A stretch of DNA of 64,000 nucleotides, taken from Punica granatum. Lineage: Eukaryota; Streptophyta; Magnoliopsida; Myrtales; Lythraceae. Location of the stretch: contig NC_045129.1 in NCBI RefSeq assembly GCF_007655135.1, positions 6,448,001 through 6,512,000 of the forward strand, read 5' to 3'. Below the pieces are notes generated by a model. That model was not told the origin of the DNA and did not search any database. It worked only from the letters and a program-made list of their open reading frames with translations. The position numbers and the translations under genes were made by a program. Every line of letters begins with the position of its first letter. The first letter of the stretch is position 1. Positions 24,647-35,999 of this stretch are shown here, piece after piece.

Positions 24647-25356
24647 GGGAAAATAGCACCGTACAGTACGGTCTTTTGACTTTTTTCATGTTGCAGTAAA
24701 AATTCAAATTATTTCATTGTACAATACAAAATAAAAAATTCACCGCATAACATGTTGTCCATATTCGGTCAAGAAATGGACAGAATACCCGAAATGGATG
24801 GAATGCTGACATAGCAGCTTGTTTGGTGAGAGTTTTGCAATAAATAATTTATGGGTATAAAAAAATAAAATATAGTTTAAAATTTTTTAAAAAAAAGAAA
24901 AAGAAATCCCATTTGAGATTGGAGGACACGGTTGGGGCGGCCCCGTCGGACACTCACCCCCTGATCGAGGTTGCCGGCGTGATCTGGCCGACGACCTAGA
25001 TCAAGGGGTGGTGGCCGACAGGGCCGCCCCCAACCCCTCGATTTGAAGGATCCCAGCCGTTGGGGTCCCTCAAATCGGGGGGTTGGGGCGTCCCGCCCTC
25101 CACCCATTCCTCGATTGGGATCGCTGGCCGGCTATTTTTTTGAACTTACATTTTATTTGCTTATACCCCAAGTTGTTTATTGCAAAGCTCCTCCCAAACA
25201 AGCTGCCACGTCAGCATTCTATCCATTTCTTGATCGAATATGGATGGCATGTTATGCGGTGAAAAAAAAAATTCGTGTTGTATAAGGAAATTATTTGAAA
25301 CTGTGCTGCAGCGTGAAAAAAGTTAAAAAAATCGCGTTGTACGATGCTGCTACTTA
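24647..25356. mobile_element. Long inverted-repeat element with GC-rich core
   Basis: Arms of more than 200 bp are inverted repeats. Left-arm words ACCGCATAACATG, AAGAAATGGACAGAAT and GCAGCTTGTTTGG.GAG reappear reverse complemented on the right, in order. Between them, about 24925-25130 is a GC-rich insert. This insert is itself partly palindromic (TTGGGGCGGCCCCGTCGG against CCGACAGGGCCGCCCCCAA). The arm/GC-core layout resembles Mutator-like foldbacks. I could not identify a target duplication. No transposase. Confidence 0.65.
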
Positions 25357-28300
25357 TTTATTTAGCTATGCGTAAATGGAGGAAATGACATTGATTGATG
25401 AATAATTCGGCGATGGCACGGGCTAGATAGGATATCGGGTCCCATGGAGTCTTCTTACCTAATTTCTCAAATTAATATTATGTAGTTGTGATATAACGCT
25501 GATTGTTTTAGCCGTGTATATATCGACTGACAGAGTGCCTTATCTAAGCGGACACACCAAATTTCAGGATTGACCAGGCTGGTCATAAACATTCAATGAT
25601 TACGTAATTACGCGAAACCGAAAAATTTTTGGTGCCCCCTTTGAAATTGAAAAAATAGTGGAACATAAAAACCTATATAAAGGGAAAGCTTTGAGTTTCG
25701 ACTAATGCAAGGTATCCCCTAATAGAGTTTATATTTCTACGATAACATATGTAATCGAAAATGTGCGAACTAGTGTCTCTGACGCAGTCTAAGGCACGGG
25801 GCTATGACATAATAGGTGCATGCATGGCTCGATAAACTTACATGAGCATGCAGTTGGGATGAAGCTCAGTCGCAAGCAAGCTTCGGCAAGGGAGGTGAGA
25901 GCTCGACTGCCTGGCTCATCAAACCCGTCCGTCGAGTTCATATTCTCTTTGACATCAACTTCATATTGTGCGAGTGAGCCATTGTGAGTTCATTAGTTCC
26001 CATAAGAGATTATATATGGCAATAGTTAAAAAGAAAAATGAAAAAAGAATTGGAAGTGATCAATCTTCTTGAAATTAGAACAGCCTAATTAGATAAAATG
26101 ATTATTAATTATTACATTCATGAAAATTCAAAATAATATGCCTTCAAGAATTTTATGAGAAATGAGATACAGATAATTGCATCTTTTATATTTTAAGACA
26201 GGAATATAGGAGTATAGCAGAACTGGAGATAAATCCAAAATTGCCGGAATTGAGCGAGGGTTTAGGGTTCCTTATTATATTAATTTCCAAATTTAGTGAT
26301 TCTCCAGATTGACCATCGACTACTTAAGGCAGGGTAAGATGTTGACAAGAACCTTTATTCAATTATCTTTCGGTGAACAAAATCTTTATTCAATTTTTTA
26401 ATCGATCAGATTAAAGAAATATCAACAAGCTCCAATATTTGACAACAAGCATATCATTGACATTCAAATTTTTTCCTTTGATTCGATTATCATATCGACA
26501 ACCATCTCGATTTCTTGGGGAAATTAATTAATAACTAGTCATTCACGAATTAAATTTTTTTTTAAATAACTTTTTATGCTTGCCGTTTATAATGCAATTT
26601 ATCAGGTGTATAAGGAAAATATATGATAGGTTAAATTATTTAACTAATTATAACGTTTTGACTTGGACCCTGGGAGGGCAGCAAAGGCTTTGCCCAGTTC
26701 AGAATCTGCCAAGTCTCATATCATAAAGATATTTTTTCTCTTTACCCTTACATTTTTGGTAAAAGGGTTGTCAGATCATTTGAATTGAATGCAAGAAAAG
26801 AAATATCAACCGGTGGGACATTTACATCATCCCAAATGTCTAAATCACGGCCTTAAGTGCTTCTTGTTAAGCTAGCTAGCTATCTACTTATTAGACGGTG
26901 ACTCTCAGTTTGATCTTATCTTCTTACCGCGTCGAACGCTGCCACGTCCTCGGTGTGGATCTAAAATCTCTACCCAAACCAAAAATATAAAAACTAAGAA
27001 AAGACAGATTTCTTCTTTATCTTTTCTTTATGTTTTTTGTTGGGAAAGCAAGAAATGATGTCGACTGATGATCAAGTTCGTCCCAATGTTATATGGTGGC
27101 TGTATATGTATAAATTATATATATATATATATCTATCTATATATGTTACGATTGAGTGGAGCCTTGAACGATATGAAAGAGACATTAATTGCTATTGCGA
27201 TGATTTCTTTTAAGTTATCCATTTATCACTTCACTTTTTAGATGGGAGGCATTAATATTATGAGGGGGGGAGGCTTCGATCGAAGAATGCATGGTATTCC
27301 TTTATATCCCTTCACTTAAAAATTCGAAAATTCTGCCTACTGATAAAGAAGGGAAAAAAATAAAATAAAATCCTTTCATCTCAATTGAAAGGGAAAAAAA
27401 AATTCTCTCAATCCAGGGATATGATAAATTAATCAAAATAGTTCAAGGATCAAAACCATTTGAAGAATTTTGGGTAATCGTTATTATTATGTTTATAAAG
27501 CTAGTAAATCAATTGGCATAATGATTAATTAGTACGGCAAAAGTAATAGATAATGATCTTTGAAATATTGGAAGAGACCAAAGGGTTTGGCATTCCATCA
27601 CAAATCAAACAAAGTAATAACTTGGTCAAATTATAAATAATTCAAACAAAATTAGGAGTTTGATTACGACCTCTTTTGGCATGTAACTCATTCATTTCGG
27701 GCTACTCGAACCATCGTGTAAGCTGGGAAGTAGCCCGGCGGCGCTATCCCTTATATCATGAGTGGTCACTCTTACCTCACCAACAACTATAATTATTCCA
27801 AAAGCTGCTCTCATCATCATGCTGATGGATCCATTTGCTTATATATTGGTTCAAGAAGTGAAGCTCACATTTGATCAACTCGTCCCCTTTTTCAATGGTG
27901 GAAATATGTCTATGGGATAAGCATTGGCCATTGGAAACATGTCACATTTTTTTTATATTAAACCAATTCGTGTTGAGATTCTTTTCGTGCCCTCTCGATG
28001 ATTCTCACTTTTGATGGACGCCACTGAGGAACTTGTGGGTGGAGACGAATGTATTCATTTTTTTTTTTAATTTCAAAGGAAGCTTATAGATTTGATATAA
28101 ATAAAATAAAAGGCTAAATAAAATGTTATAGATAGTCTCACTAATGAAAATTAATATGAAATTTGTAGATTATCAAGTAATAAAGTGTGATACTATAGTA
28201 ACCGAAATAAAAAACGTACGATACTGTACTATATTCTCTTTTTTGAATTTATTCAAATTTAGATCTATCTCCTTTTTATTTTTGGAGGAGTTTAACCAAC

Positions 28301-28977
28301 TTTTTAGACTATTGAAGACATATACCGAGTTTTGCCCACTCAATTATTATTATAAGCTTATTTTCATGAAGAAGTGGCTTCTCTACTAAACGGATGATAT
28401 TTAATATATTTTTTACACGATTTGACCAAGTCAATTATTTCAAAGAGACCCAGTTATGCGTGTGTATAATCATTTTCTTCGCTTAATTAACGACATCATA
28501 TAGAACTTTCACTTGGCATTGCGATGTCGAATCAGTTTGTGGCCAGAATGAAGTTGGAGGATTATTTCAAATACTAGTTTGGGATCAAGATTTACATGCT
28601 TAATTAGAGTTCTCAAAGGAACCTAAAATCCGGAAAAGAAATCCTTTAAATATACCTTTTACAATATAATCTTATTGCAATTATCCTTTTAAAATACATT
28701 CCTTTATGAAAATATTTGATTTCAATCCTTGATTTTCTCAAACATTGTCAATGGATCAGCCAACCGGGTCCATCTATACGTACTTGTTAAAAGATTAGGT
28801 AATATGAACATGACTATCGGAAGTCCTAGCATAAAGTTAAAAACCGCGCCGTAAAGACGGATCAGATCCGGGGTCATACAGACTGGGCTAGTGGCAATGG
28901 ACCGCGTCCAATCACGCTGGATGGTCCCAAAAATCTTTTAAGAACATGATATAATAATATAATAATTCGGTGATTAA
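25357..28977. other. Gene-free stretch of about 3.6 kb
   Basis: A TA microsatellite lies at 27115-27144. The open frame at 28144-28389 is AT-rich with no recognisable domain. I see no RNA gene, exon or element with defined ends here. Confidence 0.5.
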
Positions 28978-28980
28978 TAA

Positions 28981-29212
28981 GGCCCGTTTAGATTCAAAGA
29001 TAATTTAGTTTAATTTTAACTTTAACTCAACACACTACACAACAAAATTACACATTTCTCAATTCAAAAATTTTAACTTTAACTTTAACTCAACACACTA
29101 CACAACAAAAACACACGTTTCCCAAATCAAATTTATAATCACATCTCATTTGTCCTTTTTCACAATCAAAATCAAAATCAAAATCACTTTAACTCTGAAT
29201 TCAAATTGCCTC
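28981..29212. mobile_element. Harbinger-like MITE, family H copy 2, with internal duplication
   Basis: It starts GGCCCGTTTAGATTCAAAG and ends CTCTGAATTCAAATTGCCTC, with TAA on both sides (28978-28980, 29213-29215). The internal block ACTTTAACTCAACACACTAC-ACAACAAAA is present twice in tandem. The inside otherwise matches copies 1, 3 and 5. Confidence 0.8.
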
Positions 29213-29215
29213 TAA

Positions 29216-29980
29216 ATTGCTGGTGGATCCCATCACCCAAACGACAGCACAAGTTGGAACTCATGCGCTCCATATGCGTATATACTATATATTAGTTTAC
29301 CACCAAAAGAACAAAGGCAAATGCACTTTTTTAAGTAGACTCGGACTTAATTATCTTGATTACTGCCCTGCTTATAAAAAAAATCGTCTTAGATTTTAGT
29401 GTATTACGGGGCCTAAAATTAATGATAATCGAAGTTGTATGTCGTTTTATTACGAAATGGATTGTATTCACAACGGCAGTACACTGGAGAGTAACACCCC
29501 GGACCTGGCGCCAGAGAGACTACATGCGGTCCTGCATCTGGCCGGGATGAAATTCCAGTGGTTGCAGCGATCGAGCATCCATGACATTGATGGAAAGCGA
29601 AGTTGTCGATGGCAATTTTTTGTATCTAAAAAAAACGATGTCATAGGATCCTCGTGCAGATATATGATAAAAATTACTGCATCTTGATCCTGTGTCATCG
29701 ACATTCCATGATGCCAATTAATATATTCTCTTAACGTTGCTTGAGGATAGACCACTTGGGTTGGCATTTGACATTCTGCGCATCATGAATGTTTGGTCCG
29801 TAGTTCAGTTGACTTATCTAAACATCCCCTCTCACATGGTGAGATCAAAGAAAAGTTCTCGCAGGGCAACTAGCTAGAGGAGACCATATTTAACTTCTAG
29901 ATGTTTATTTAATTAAATTTGGAAAGAATGTATATGGTTTTTTGATCTATTATTTCTCATTCATGCCTGCCAAAAATGAC
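29216..29980. other. Gene-free stretch between two MITEs
   Basis: Overlapping open frames around 29439-29767 on both strands have no recognisable domain. A moderately GC-rich segment near 29490-29600 stands out from its surroundings but matches nothing I know. Confidence 0.4.
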
Positions 29981-29983
29981 TTT

Positions 29984-30159
29984 GGCCCCGTTTGTTTTGT
30001 AAGAAATTTGATTTTACCTTTAACTTTAACTCAACATACTACACAACAAAAATACACGTTTCCCAAGTCAAATTTATAAGCACATTTCATTTATTCTTTT
30101 CCACAATCAAAATCCAAATCAAGATCAAAGTAACTTTAACTCTGAATCCAAGCGGTCTA
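29984..30159. mobile_element. Harbinger-like MITE, family H copy 3
   Basis: It starts GGCCCCGTTTGTTTTG and ends CTCTGAATCCAAGCGGTCTA. The interior holds CTTTAACTCAACATACTACA and CACGTTTCCCAAGTCAAATT. Flanks are TTT and TTA, so the 3-bp duplication is imperfect here. Confidence 0.7.
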
Positions 30160-30580
30160 TTAATTAAGCCAATTAGGGGTCTTTGTCTTCGGGTGTTGAG
30201 GAGTTTGTATTTCCTCTTCTACGTTACCATTTATCGCCAGCAAAGACCGCGCAATTTTGAATATCCGTGCTTAATTCCTAAGATTTCATCCGTCATCTTT
30301 CGACTCAGTTGGTGAGAGGACGAAATTTCAGCATTAAACGCACAAGAGATACGAATATCACGAGATCAGGAGCTGTACTACTTTCAAGCAGATGTCATGG
30401 ATTGTGCTACAAAAAAGTTCTCGATATGATCTATGTATATTATCACCTCAAGTCTTTCATATGCGTATTAAACTGTTTCCGATCCATTCTTAGTCCTCCA
30501 GGTTATCACACAGTTCAACGGTCTCTCTCACAATTAACGGTATTAAGCGTGAACTACGGCACGATTGGTCCCTTGAAGTC

Positions 30581-30600
30581 GGGTCTAATACCAATGTTGT
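30581..30600 (-). mobile_element. Possible LTR/primer-binding-site junction
   Basis: On the minus strand the sequence ACAACA, a T spacer, then TGGTATTAGACCC appears. This has the form of an LTR end (CA) followed by a primer-binding site complementary to initiator tRNA-Met (TGGTATCAGAGCC), with two mismatches in 13. The rest of the LTR would extend to higher coordinates. I could not find its other end or an internal domain. Confidence 0.4.
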
Positions 30601-30604
30601 GCTT

Positions 30605-31258
30605 AACACGACAGGACCATTAGTCGAGCACAAGATGAATGTGGGTAGTTGATATAACTAGCTAGGGCCACAGTAACTTGAAATTTATTTCCGAGACTGA
30701 AGTTATGATGAACTGTAGACTATGATTTCTCATTATATGCATTCACCATTGACAAAAAAACGATTCCCTTGACCAATTCAATATGTTTACTTTGGGTTGG
30801 GGACTTGGTCTTGGGTATGAACTCAGCCTTGACTTGGCAAAAGTTCCACGGCGCCAGAGAACATATGGAGGACCAATCATTCATAATCAACCCTCTTCAG
30901 TATTTTTATGAGTCATGTGACTAATGTAATATTATTCCAGACATAACCGACACCGCCAATTGGATTTTCTCTTTGTTTTTTTTTTTTCTTTTGGCTTATT
31001 TCTTCTTTATTCTTCTTTGGTTCACGGAGAAGGGGAGACCTCAAAATTTTCGACCCTCAAAAGAAATTTCCATCTTATTATTTAACTTTTTTATGGAATA
31101 ACTTACATTCACCTTCCCATAACGGAGAAATCGACATCTTATTTGTCCCCGCAATGAACTCCCCTCCTTATATTCAAATATTGGATCCGTCCGTCCCTGA
31201 GTGGTTTTCCCAAAAGACATTCTAATCATCTCGTTGCGAAATTGTATAGTAATATATA
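30605..31258. other. Gene-free stretch, possibly remnant LTR DNA
   Basis: If the junction at 30581-30600 is real, part of this is an old LTR. Otherwise I see only AT-rich sequence and a poly-T tract near 30978-30988. Confidence 0.35.
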
Positions 31259-31266
31259 GGATTAAT

Positions 31267-31838
31267 TAGGGGTGTGCACGGGTACCGGGTATACCCAGAA
31301 CCGGTTGGAACTTATCCTAACGGGTAGGGTCCGGGTAGCTCATATTAAAAATAGGGTAGGTTCCGGGTATTAAAATTAGGAACCTGTGAAAATCGGTTCT
31401 GGTTCCGATTTCTGCCTACATGGTACCCGGAACCGGTTATTTATTTAAAAAAAAGAAGAGAAAAGAGTAAAGTTACTATTTACTCTAATGAATCAGAACA
31501 TAGGCACTTTGTTGTGTGAGATCGTATTATGGATGTTCAATTTTGTCAATGGATTGATGAGACATATTATTATTTTATTGTTGTGGATTAATCTAAATTT
31601 TATTGATATTCTATTTGGCGTAATTACTGATTATGTATGTGATATTTTCGATTTTATTTAGCGAAAAGAAAAAATTTACAGGTTCCAACAGGGTACTCGG
31701 AACCTGTGGTATAATACAGGTTCCTGGTACATGATTCAACAAGGTAGAGTCCGGTTCGAAAATCTTGAAACCTGTCTCTTACAGGGTAGGGTCCGAGTAT
31801 TATGAAAAATACAGGATACCCGAAACCGATCACCCCTA
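31267..31838. mobile_element. hAT-type non-autonomous element with perfect 8-bp target duplication
   Basis: The ends are TAGGGGTGTGC and, reverse complemented on the right, TAGGGGTGATCG, with 8 terminal bases identical. GGATTAAT flanks the element exactly at 31259-31266 and 31839-31846. An 8-bp duplication with short termini of this type is the hAT signature. The 572-bp interior is rich in GGGTACC, CCGGAACC and GGTTCC words near both ends, as subterminal repeats. It has an AT-rich middle and no transposase. Confidence 0.85.
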
Positions 31839-31850
31839 GGATTAATCACC

Positions 31851-32286
31851 TAGAAAAGCACGATATTTATAATTTTTTTTAAATATAGTACGACTTTTAG
31901 AAAATAACGCAGAAATGCACGACCTTTATATTTTTTTTCTTAAATATAGCACGACTTTTGAAGGGTAATACAGAAAGGCACGACCTTTGTATTTTTCTTA
32001 AATATAGTACGACTTTAAAAAAGAAACACAGAAATGTACGTTTTTCAGGTTTAACTGTGATTCTAACATGTTAAAAAAGAAAATTATGCCTGAAGGTCGT
32101 GCATTTCTATATCATCTTCTAAATGTTGTGCTATATTTAGGAAAAATACAAACGTCATGCATTTCAATGTTAGTCTCCAAAAGTCGTGCTATATTTAGGA
32201 AAAAACTGCAAAGATCGTGTCTTTCTGTACTATTTTCTAAAAGCCGTGCTAAATTTAGGGAAAAGCGCAAAGGTCGTGCTTTTCTA
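31851..32286. mobile_element. Inverted-repeat element built of ~60-bp subrepeats
   Basis: It begins TAGAAAAGCACGA and ends with the inverse of the same word. The left half carries three direct copies of a roughly 60-bp unit (AAATATAGCACGACTTTT...GAAATGCACGACCTT). The right half carries about four copies inverted. The whole could fold into one long hairpin. It lies 12 bp from the hAT element. No matching target duplication was found, so the superfamily is open. Confidence 0.65.
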
Positions 32287-32411
32287 AATAATATATATAC
32301 ATATATAGGGTGGGAGATATATACACAATCGTATTCATGTAGGATTTTCATCTGAACTGATAAAAGATATTATATGAGTTTCAAGCTTGACAATGTATCC
32401 AAAGGCATGTA

Positions 32412-32476
32412 TGTTGAAACATTTTTTATTTGGGTGAAATTATGGGGCCTAAGCCCGAACCTTTGTTGAAACTTTG
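32412..32476 (-). mobile_element. Short retroposon tail with target duplication
   Basis: TGTTGAAAC occurs at 32412-32420 and again at 32464-32472. Between them, read on the minus strand, is GGTTCGGGCTTAGGCCCC followed by ATAATTTCACCCAAATAAAA. This is a slightly longer version of the CACCC plus A-run tails at 36675 and 38133. Confidence 0.5.
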
Positions 32477-33035
32477 AGTTCGATTATAAGTGACTTTCCT
32501 CCCTTTTTCTACTTTTGGTGCGAATGTTATTATTTTCTTCAAAAGCAAATATGGCCTTGAAGAGCAAACGTAACAAGAGATATCTGTTTTATGGGCTAGG
32601 CTCGTTCGTGTGCATGACAACCAAATAGTAACACGATAACGTAAGTTTATTTCATTTTTGGGCTTTTCTTAACCATTGGGCCTATCCCCAAAATCTACTA
32701 CTTTGCCAAGCCCAAATATTTGCCTTTTCTTTCTAATATCATTATTGAGTGATCTTCGACTAGCACATAATGAATTATTAAAAAGTGTAAACTTTCCTTT
32801 TACCCGAACTCATTAACACTCCACCGAGGTCCAAAAATATCAGACCAATCAATAAATCAACCTCTTAAAACTCGAAAAACTGAATAAAGAAATGAAGTTC
32901 TCTCGCATCCCGAAAATATTATCCTTTAATTATGGTTGTTCTCTAAGTAGAGGTAGGCCCTCCTAATTCTCAGCATTAATCAAATTTGAAATCAAGTTTG
33001 TAATTCTCATCACTCATGTATGTCAGACTCAAAGT

Positions 33036-33279
33036 GGCTGGATGTCATGTAACAGCTAAGCCAAGCCTATTGAGCTTAAGCCCGATCTCTTTCGAGCATA
33101 CTGAACTTGAGCTCGAGCTCCCGCTCGGTCATATAAGAAACAAAAGAAAAAGAATTTAACCTATTGAGCTCGAGGTTGAGCTCAACACTACACATATATA
33201 TATATATATATATATATATGAATGCATCGAGTTCCAGCTTGCATATATTCGTGCTCGGCTAGGCTCGTTTACATCCCTG
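33036..33279. mobile_element. hAT-type MITE, about 245 bp
   Basis: The right end, reverse complemented, is CAGGGATGTAAACGAGCCTAGCC. The left end GGATGTCATGTAACAGCTAAGCC is a diverged partner. CTCAAAG flanks both sides (33028-33034, 33280-33286). The interior has repeated GAGCTCGAG words and a TA tract at about 33192-33220. Confidence 0.6.
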
Positions 33280-33286
33280 CTCAAAG

Positions 33287-34987
33287 CATATCCATCATTA
33301 CTAAAGATTATTCAAATGCTTTGGAGGGATGGCACTTTGAATATTTTTGGTAGTTTTTCCCACTACCTTAGCCTTTCCCAAGTCGAGTTACCAATAACAT
33401 TGCAAAATGGTCTGGTCCCACACCATGACGCCAACTCCATATCGATATTTAAAATCCTTTGTTTTCTTTTTATAAAAAGCAAGGAAGTCAACTGGTTGGT
33501 TCTCCTTTTCACCCTACCCCGAAAATCTTACTTCTAATAATCTTTCGTGGAATTTACTTATTTATTTCTTAACGCGATGATCTATGAAAAATGATCGTTT
33601 TTTCTCATGTTTATCTATTCATAACTCGTAATTGGGAATTATTTTCATGTTGAATAGCATCTTTTGAGGTTCGACTATGCGTTGATGATTTTATGAGGAT
33701 GCCCTTATGTACGATACACAAATACTCCGAAATTAATGTATTCCCGTAGGTTCAGAAGCTTATGACGATGGCATGACTGAGCAGTTTTTTTAACACGCCA
33801 TATTGACATAATATAACATGATTTTAAAAAAAATTCACAAATCAATTATCACAAAATTGCGTGCGGATGAACTTTAGCTTGAAATTTTAAATCTACTTAA
33901 AGCACTTTATAAAATAGTTAAATTGATACACGTTCAAAAGAAATTAATCTCGAACAAAGAATTCCTCGGATCTCATTGAAAAAAAATAATCTATAATTGA
34001 AGGCACCTCACTTCTTGTTAATGTTTTTTCATAGAGGGGGACAAAAATGAACATAAAGGTGGTGAAATGTTGATCACTACTAACCTCTCTGGGATGAAAT
34101 TTACCTAAAGTATAAGATTTTAAAATTAACTTTAAATGGTTCATAGTCAGAGTTAAATCAATGTTTGAATAGAATCAATTTTAACTTATAAATTGAGAAT
34201 ATCCAAATCTAATTGGAAAAAACAAGGGGAAAAGGAATCCTCATAATTGTACAATCGCTAGATGCTTTGGATTGCTAATCCTTCACGCGAACAACTCCGA
34301 GGACCAATAAATGAAGATGCTTGTTTTAGAATTATGAACATAAGTTTTCTATGTATACTTGTGAGAGTACAATAATTCTTCCTTCGGAAGGACGTATATG
34401 TTTCCATTTGCACCGCGACCTTTTATGATTGTTTCTATGCTTTTCAACATCTGCCCATCATCCGATACATAAAGTGCAGACCTTTCGGAAAATCTCTCCA
34501 TACCGCGGGGCCACACCGAGAATCCACTCCTGGCCCTTACTTCCGGTTCTCATTATTGTGATCACAACCACCATGTGTCGTGTAAGAGATAAAACACTTG
34601 AGATGCTGCGCCAACGGGGTAAAGTACGTTCAATGAATCGAAACCTATATCGCTATAAGGAGTCGATTGGAACATCGAGTAAGCAAAATGCCTTTCTCCT
34701 ATTAGGAGGAAAAGAGGATGGCTTCTAGTGCTATGGTACACACTACACGAGCAAAATGAACATTAGAAGTATACTAGAGAAGGTAACATATTATATTCCA
34801 TCGAGGTCCACTCATTAATTAAATAAACTATGGGCTGAGTAATTGAATTGTTGATAAGATCCTCTCTTCCTAAAACCCTACCTTATCCCTAAGTAAAATT
34901 TACACCATTTTGGCATACCTAAACTTCCCTACCCCGGACCGGGCTATATTCTGGTTTCACTAGCCCTGATGTTAACATTTTCTTTTC
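33287..34987. other. Gene-free stretch and GATA-factor 3' region
   Basis: I see no exon or element with defined ends. The part next to 34988 should contain the 3' UTR of the GATA gene on the minus strand. The open frame at 34429-34728 shows no known domain. Confidence 0.45.
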
Positions 34988-35974
34988 TCAATAACCGGAA
35001 ACGATTGGAGGTTGTTCAGGCTGGTCCGATGGCTCCTTCTTCTGCCGCATCTCCAGCACTTTCCGGTGGTGGTTCGAGTGCAACTCGCTGCAGAAAGTAG
35101 GGCTGCAAGCGGGACGGTACTCGGGAAGTAGCCGGCCCGACTTGAACCGGACCCCACAGGCATTGCAGAGGGTCTTCGCGCCCATCGGGCCAGCTCTCCA
35201 CTGCGGGGTCTTCTGAACCCCGCAGTGGCTGCACCGTCGAACTGGTTGTTGGGCCAAACCGGCAGACACCTCTCTCCCGGGCCTATTCTTTATCTTATGC
35301 TTCTTCACCAGCGGGTTTGGACCGGAGTAACCCAGTTCAAGGCCTTGGCTCAGGCTTCCTGGGTCAGAGCATGACCCCGACGAGGATGGCGAACCCGGGA
35401 ACCGCCCGAGGCGGAGAGACCAGACCCGGCCGCCGGTCCTGGCACGCTTGCTCCTGGCCTTTCCTGGGACCGGAGCGTTGAAACAGAGCTTCCCCGGACT
35501 GCGCAGTTCCGGTTCGGAGCGGTCCTCGTAGCGATGGCTCACGGGGTTCGCCGGCGAAGAGGCTGGCAACGGTTCGGACAAGTCGAATGAATCGTCGACG
35601 AATTGAGACAGCCATTCGAGGTCTGCTAAGTCATCTGCCTGAAGAAAAACAAAATGCATTTACATAAATAGATTAAACCTTAAAAACATCAAATTTTCAC
35701 AGAGAAATTAGATGAAATAAACATTTACCGGAAAGCTTATTTCCATGGAACTCTCTTCTCCCCGGGGCAACGCCCCCGTTTCTCCCGAAACAGAGCACAG
35801 TCCCCTGTCTTCCTCATGCTTCCTCGAAGCATGTCTCTCTTCCTCCTCTTCCTCCTCCTCCTCCTCCTCCTCCGCCCCGACAACAACGTCGTCATTAGCG
35901 AAGTTAAGGAGGTCGTCCACGGAGAACTCCTCGGGGGCCACGCCGCCCTGTACACTAACCCCAAAGAACTCCAT
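34988..35974 (-). CDS. GATA-type zinc-finger transcription factor, subfamily I (GATA5/7/12-like)
   Basis: Nuclear regulator expected to bind WGATAR sites. Exon 1 is 35974-35729 (82 codons), exon 2 is 35638-34988 (216 codons plus TGA). A 91-bp GT-AG phase-0 intron separates them; total 298 aa. The N-terminal [14 protein letters not shown] and, just after the intron, [18 protein letters not shown] are hallmarks of plant subfamily I. A run of about 12 Glu lies between them. A basic patch [11 protein letters not shown] may be a nuclear signal. The single C-terminal finger is C-X2-C-X18-C-X2-C (Cys 218, 221, 240, 243) with TPQWRAGP and LCNACGVR, followed by the basic tail [12 protein letters not shown]. 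The start ATG has good context (AAATGGAG). Length and domain order are normal. The exact Arabidopsis counterpart is not resolved. Confidence 0.95.
35822..35872. repeat. GAG/GAA coding microsatellite (poly-Glu)
   Basis: A run of TCC/TTC triplets on the plus strand encodes about 12 consecutive Glu in the GATA factor. It is in frame, so length changes would keep the protein open. Confidence 0.8.
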
Positions 35975-35999
35975 TTATCTCAGAAGGAGAAGCTCTGAG

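Noticed and set aside
35016..35234. Alternative-frame open reading frames within the GATA gene (also 35364-35615, 35745-36038)
   Set aside because: They lack the zinc-finger frame, have no motif, and are explained by the real exons.
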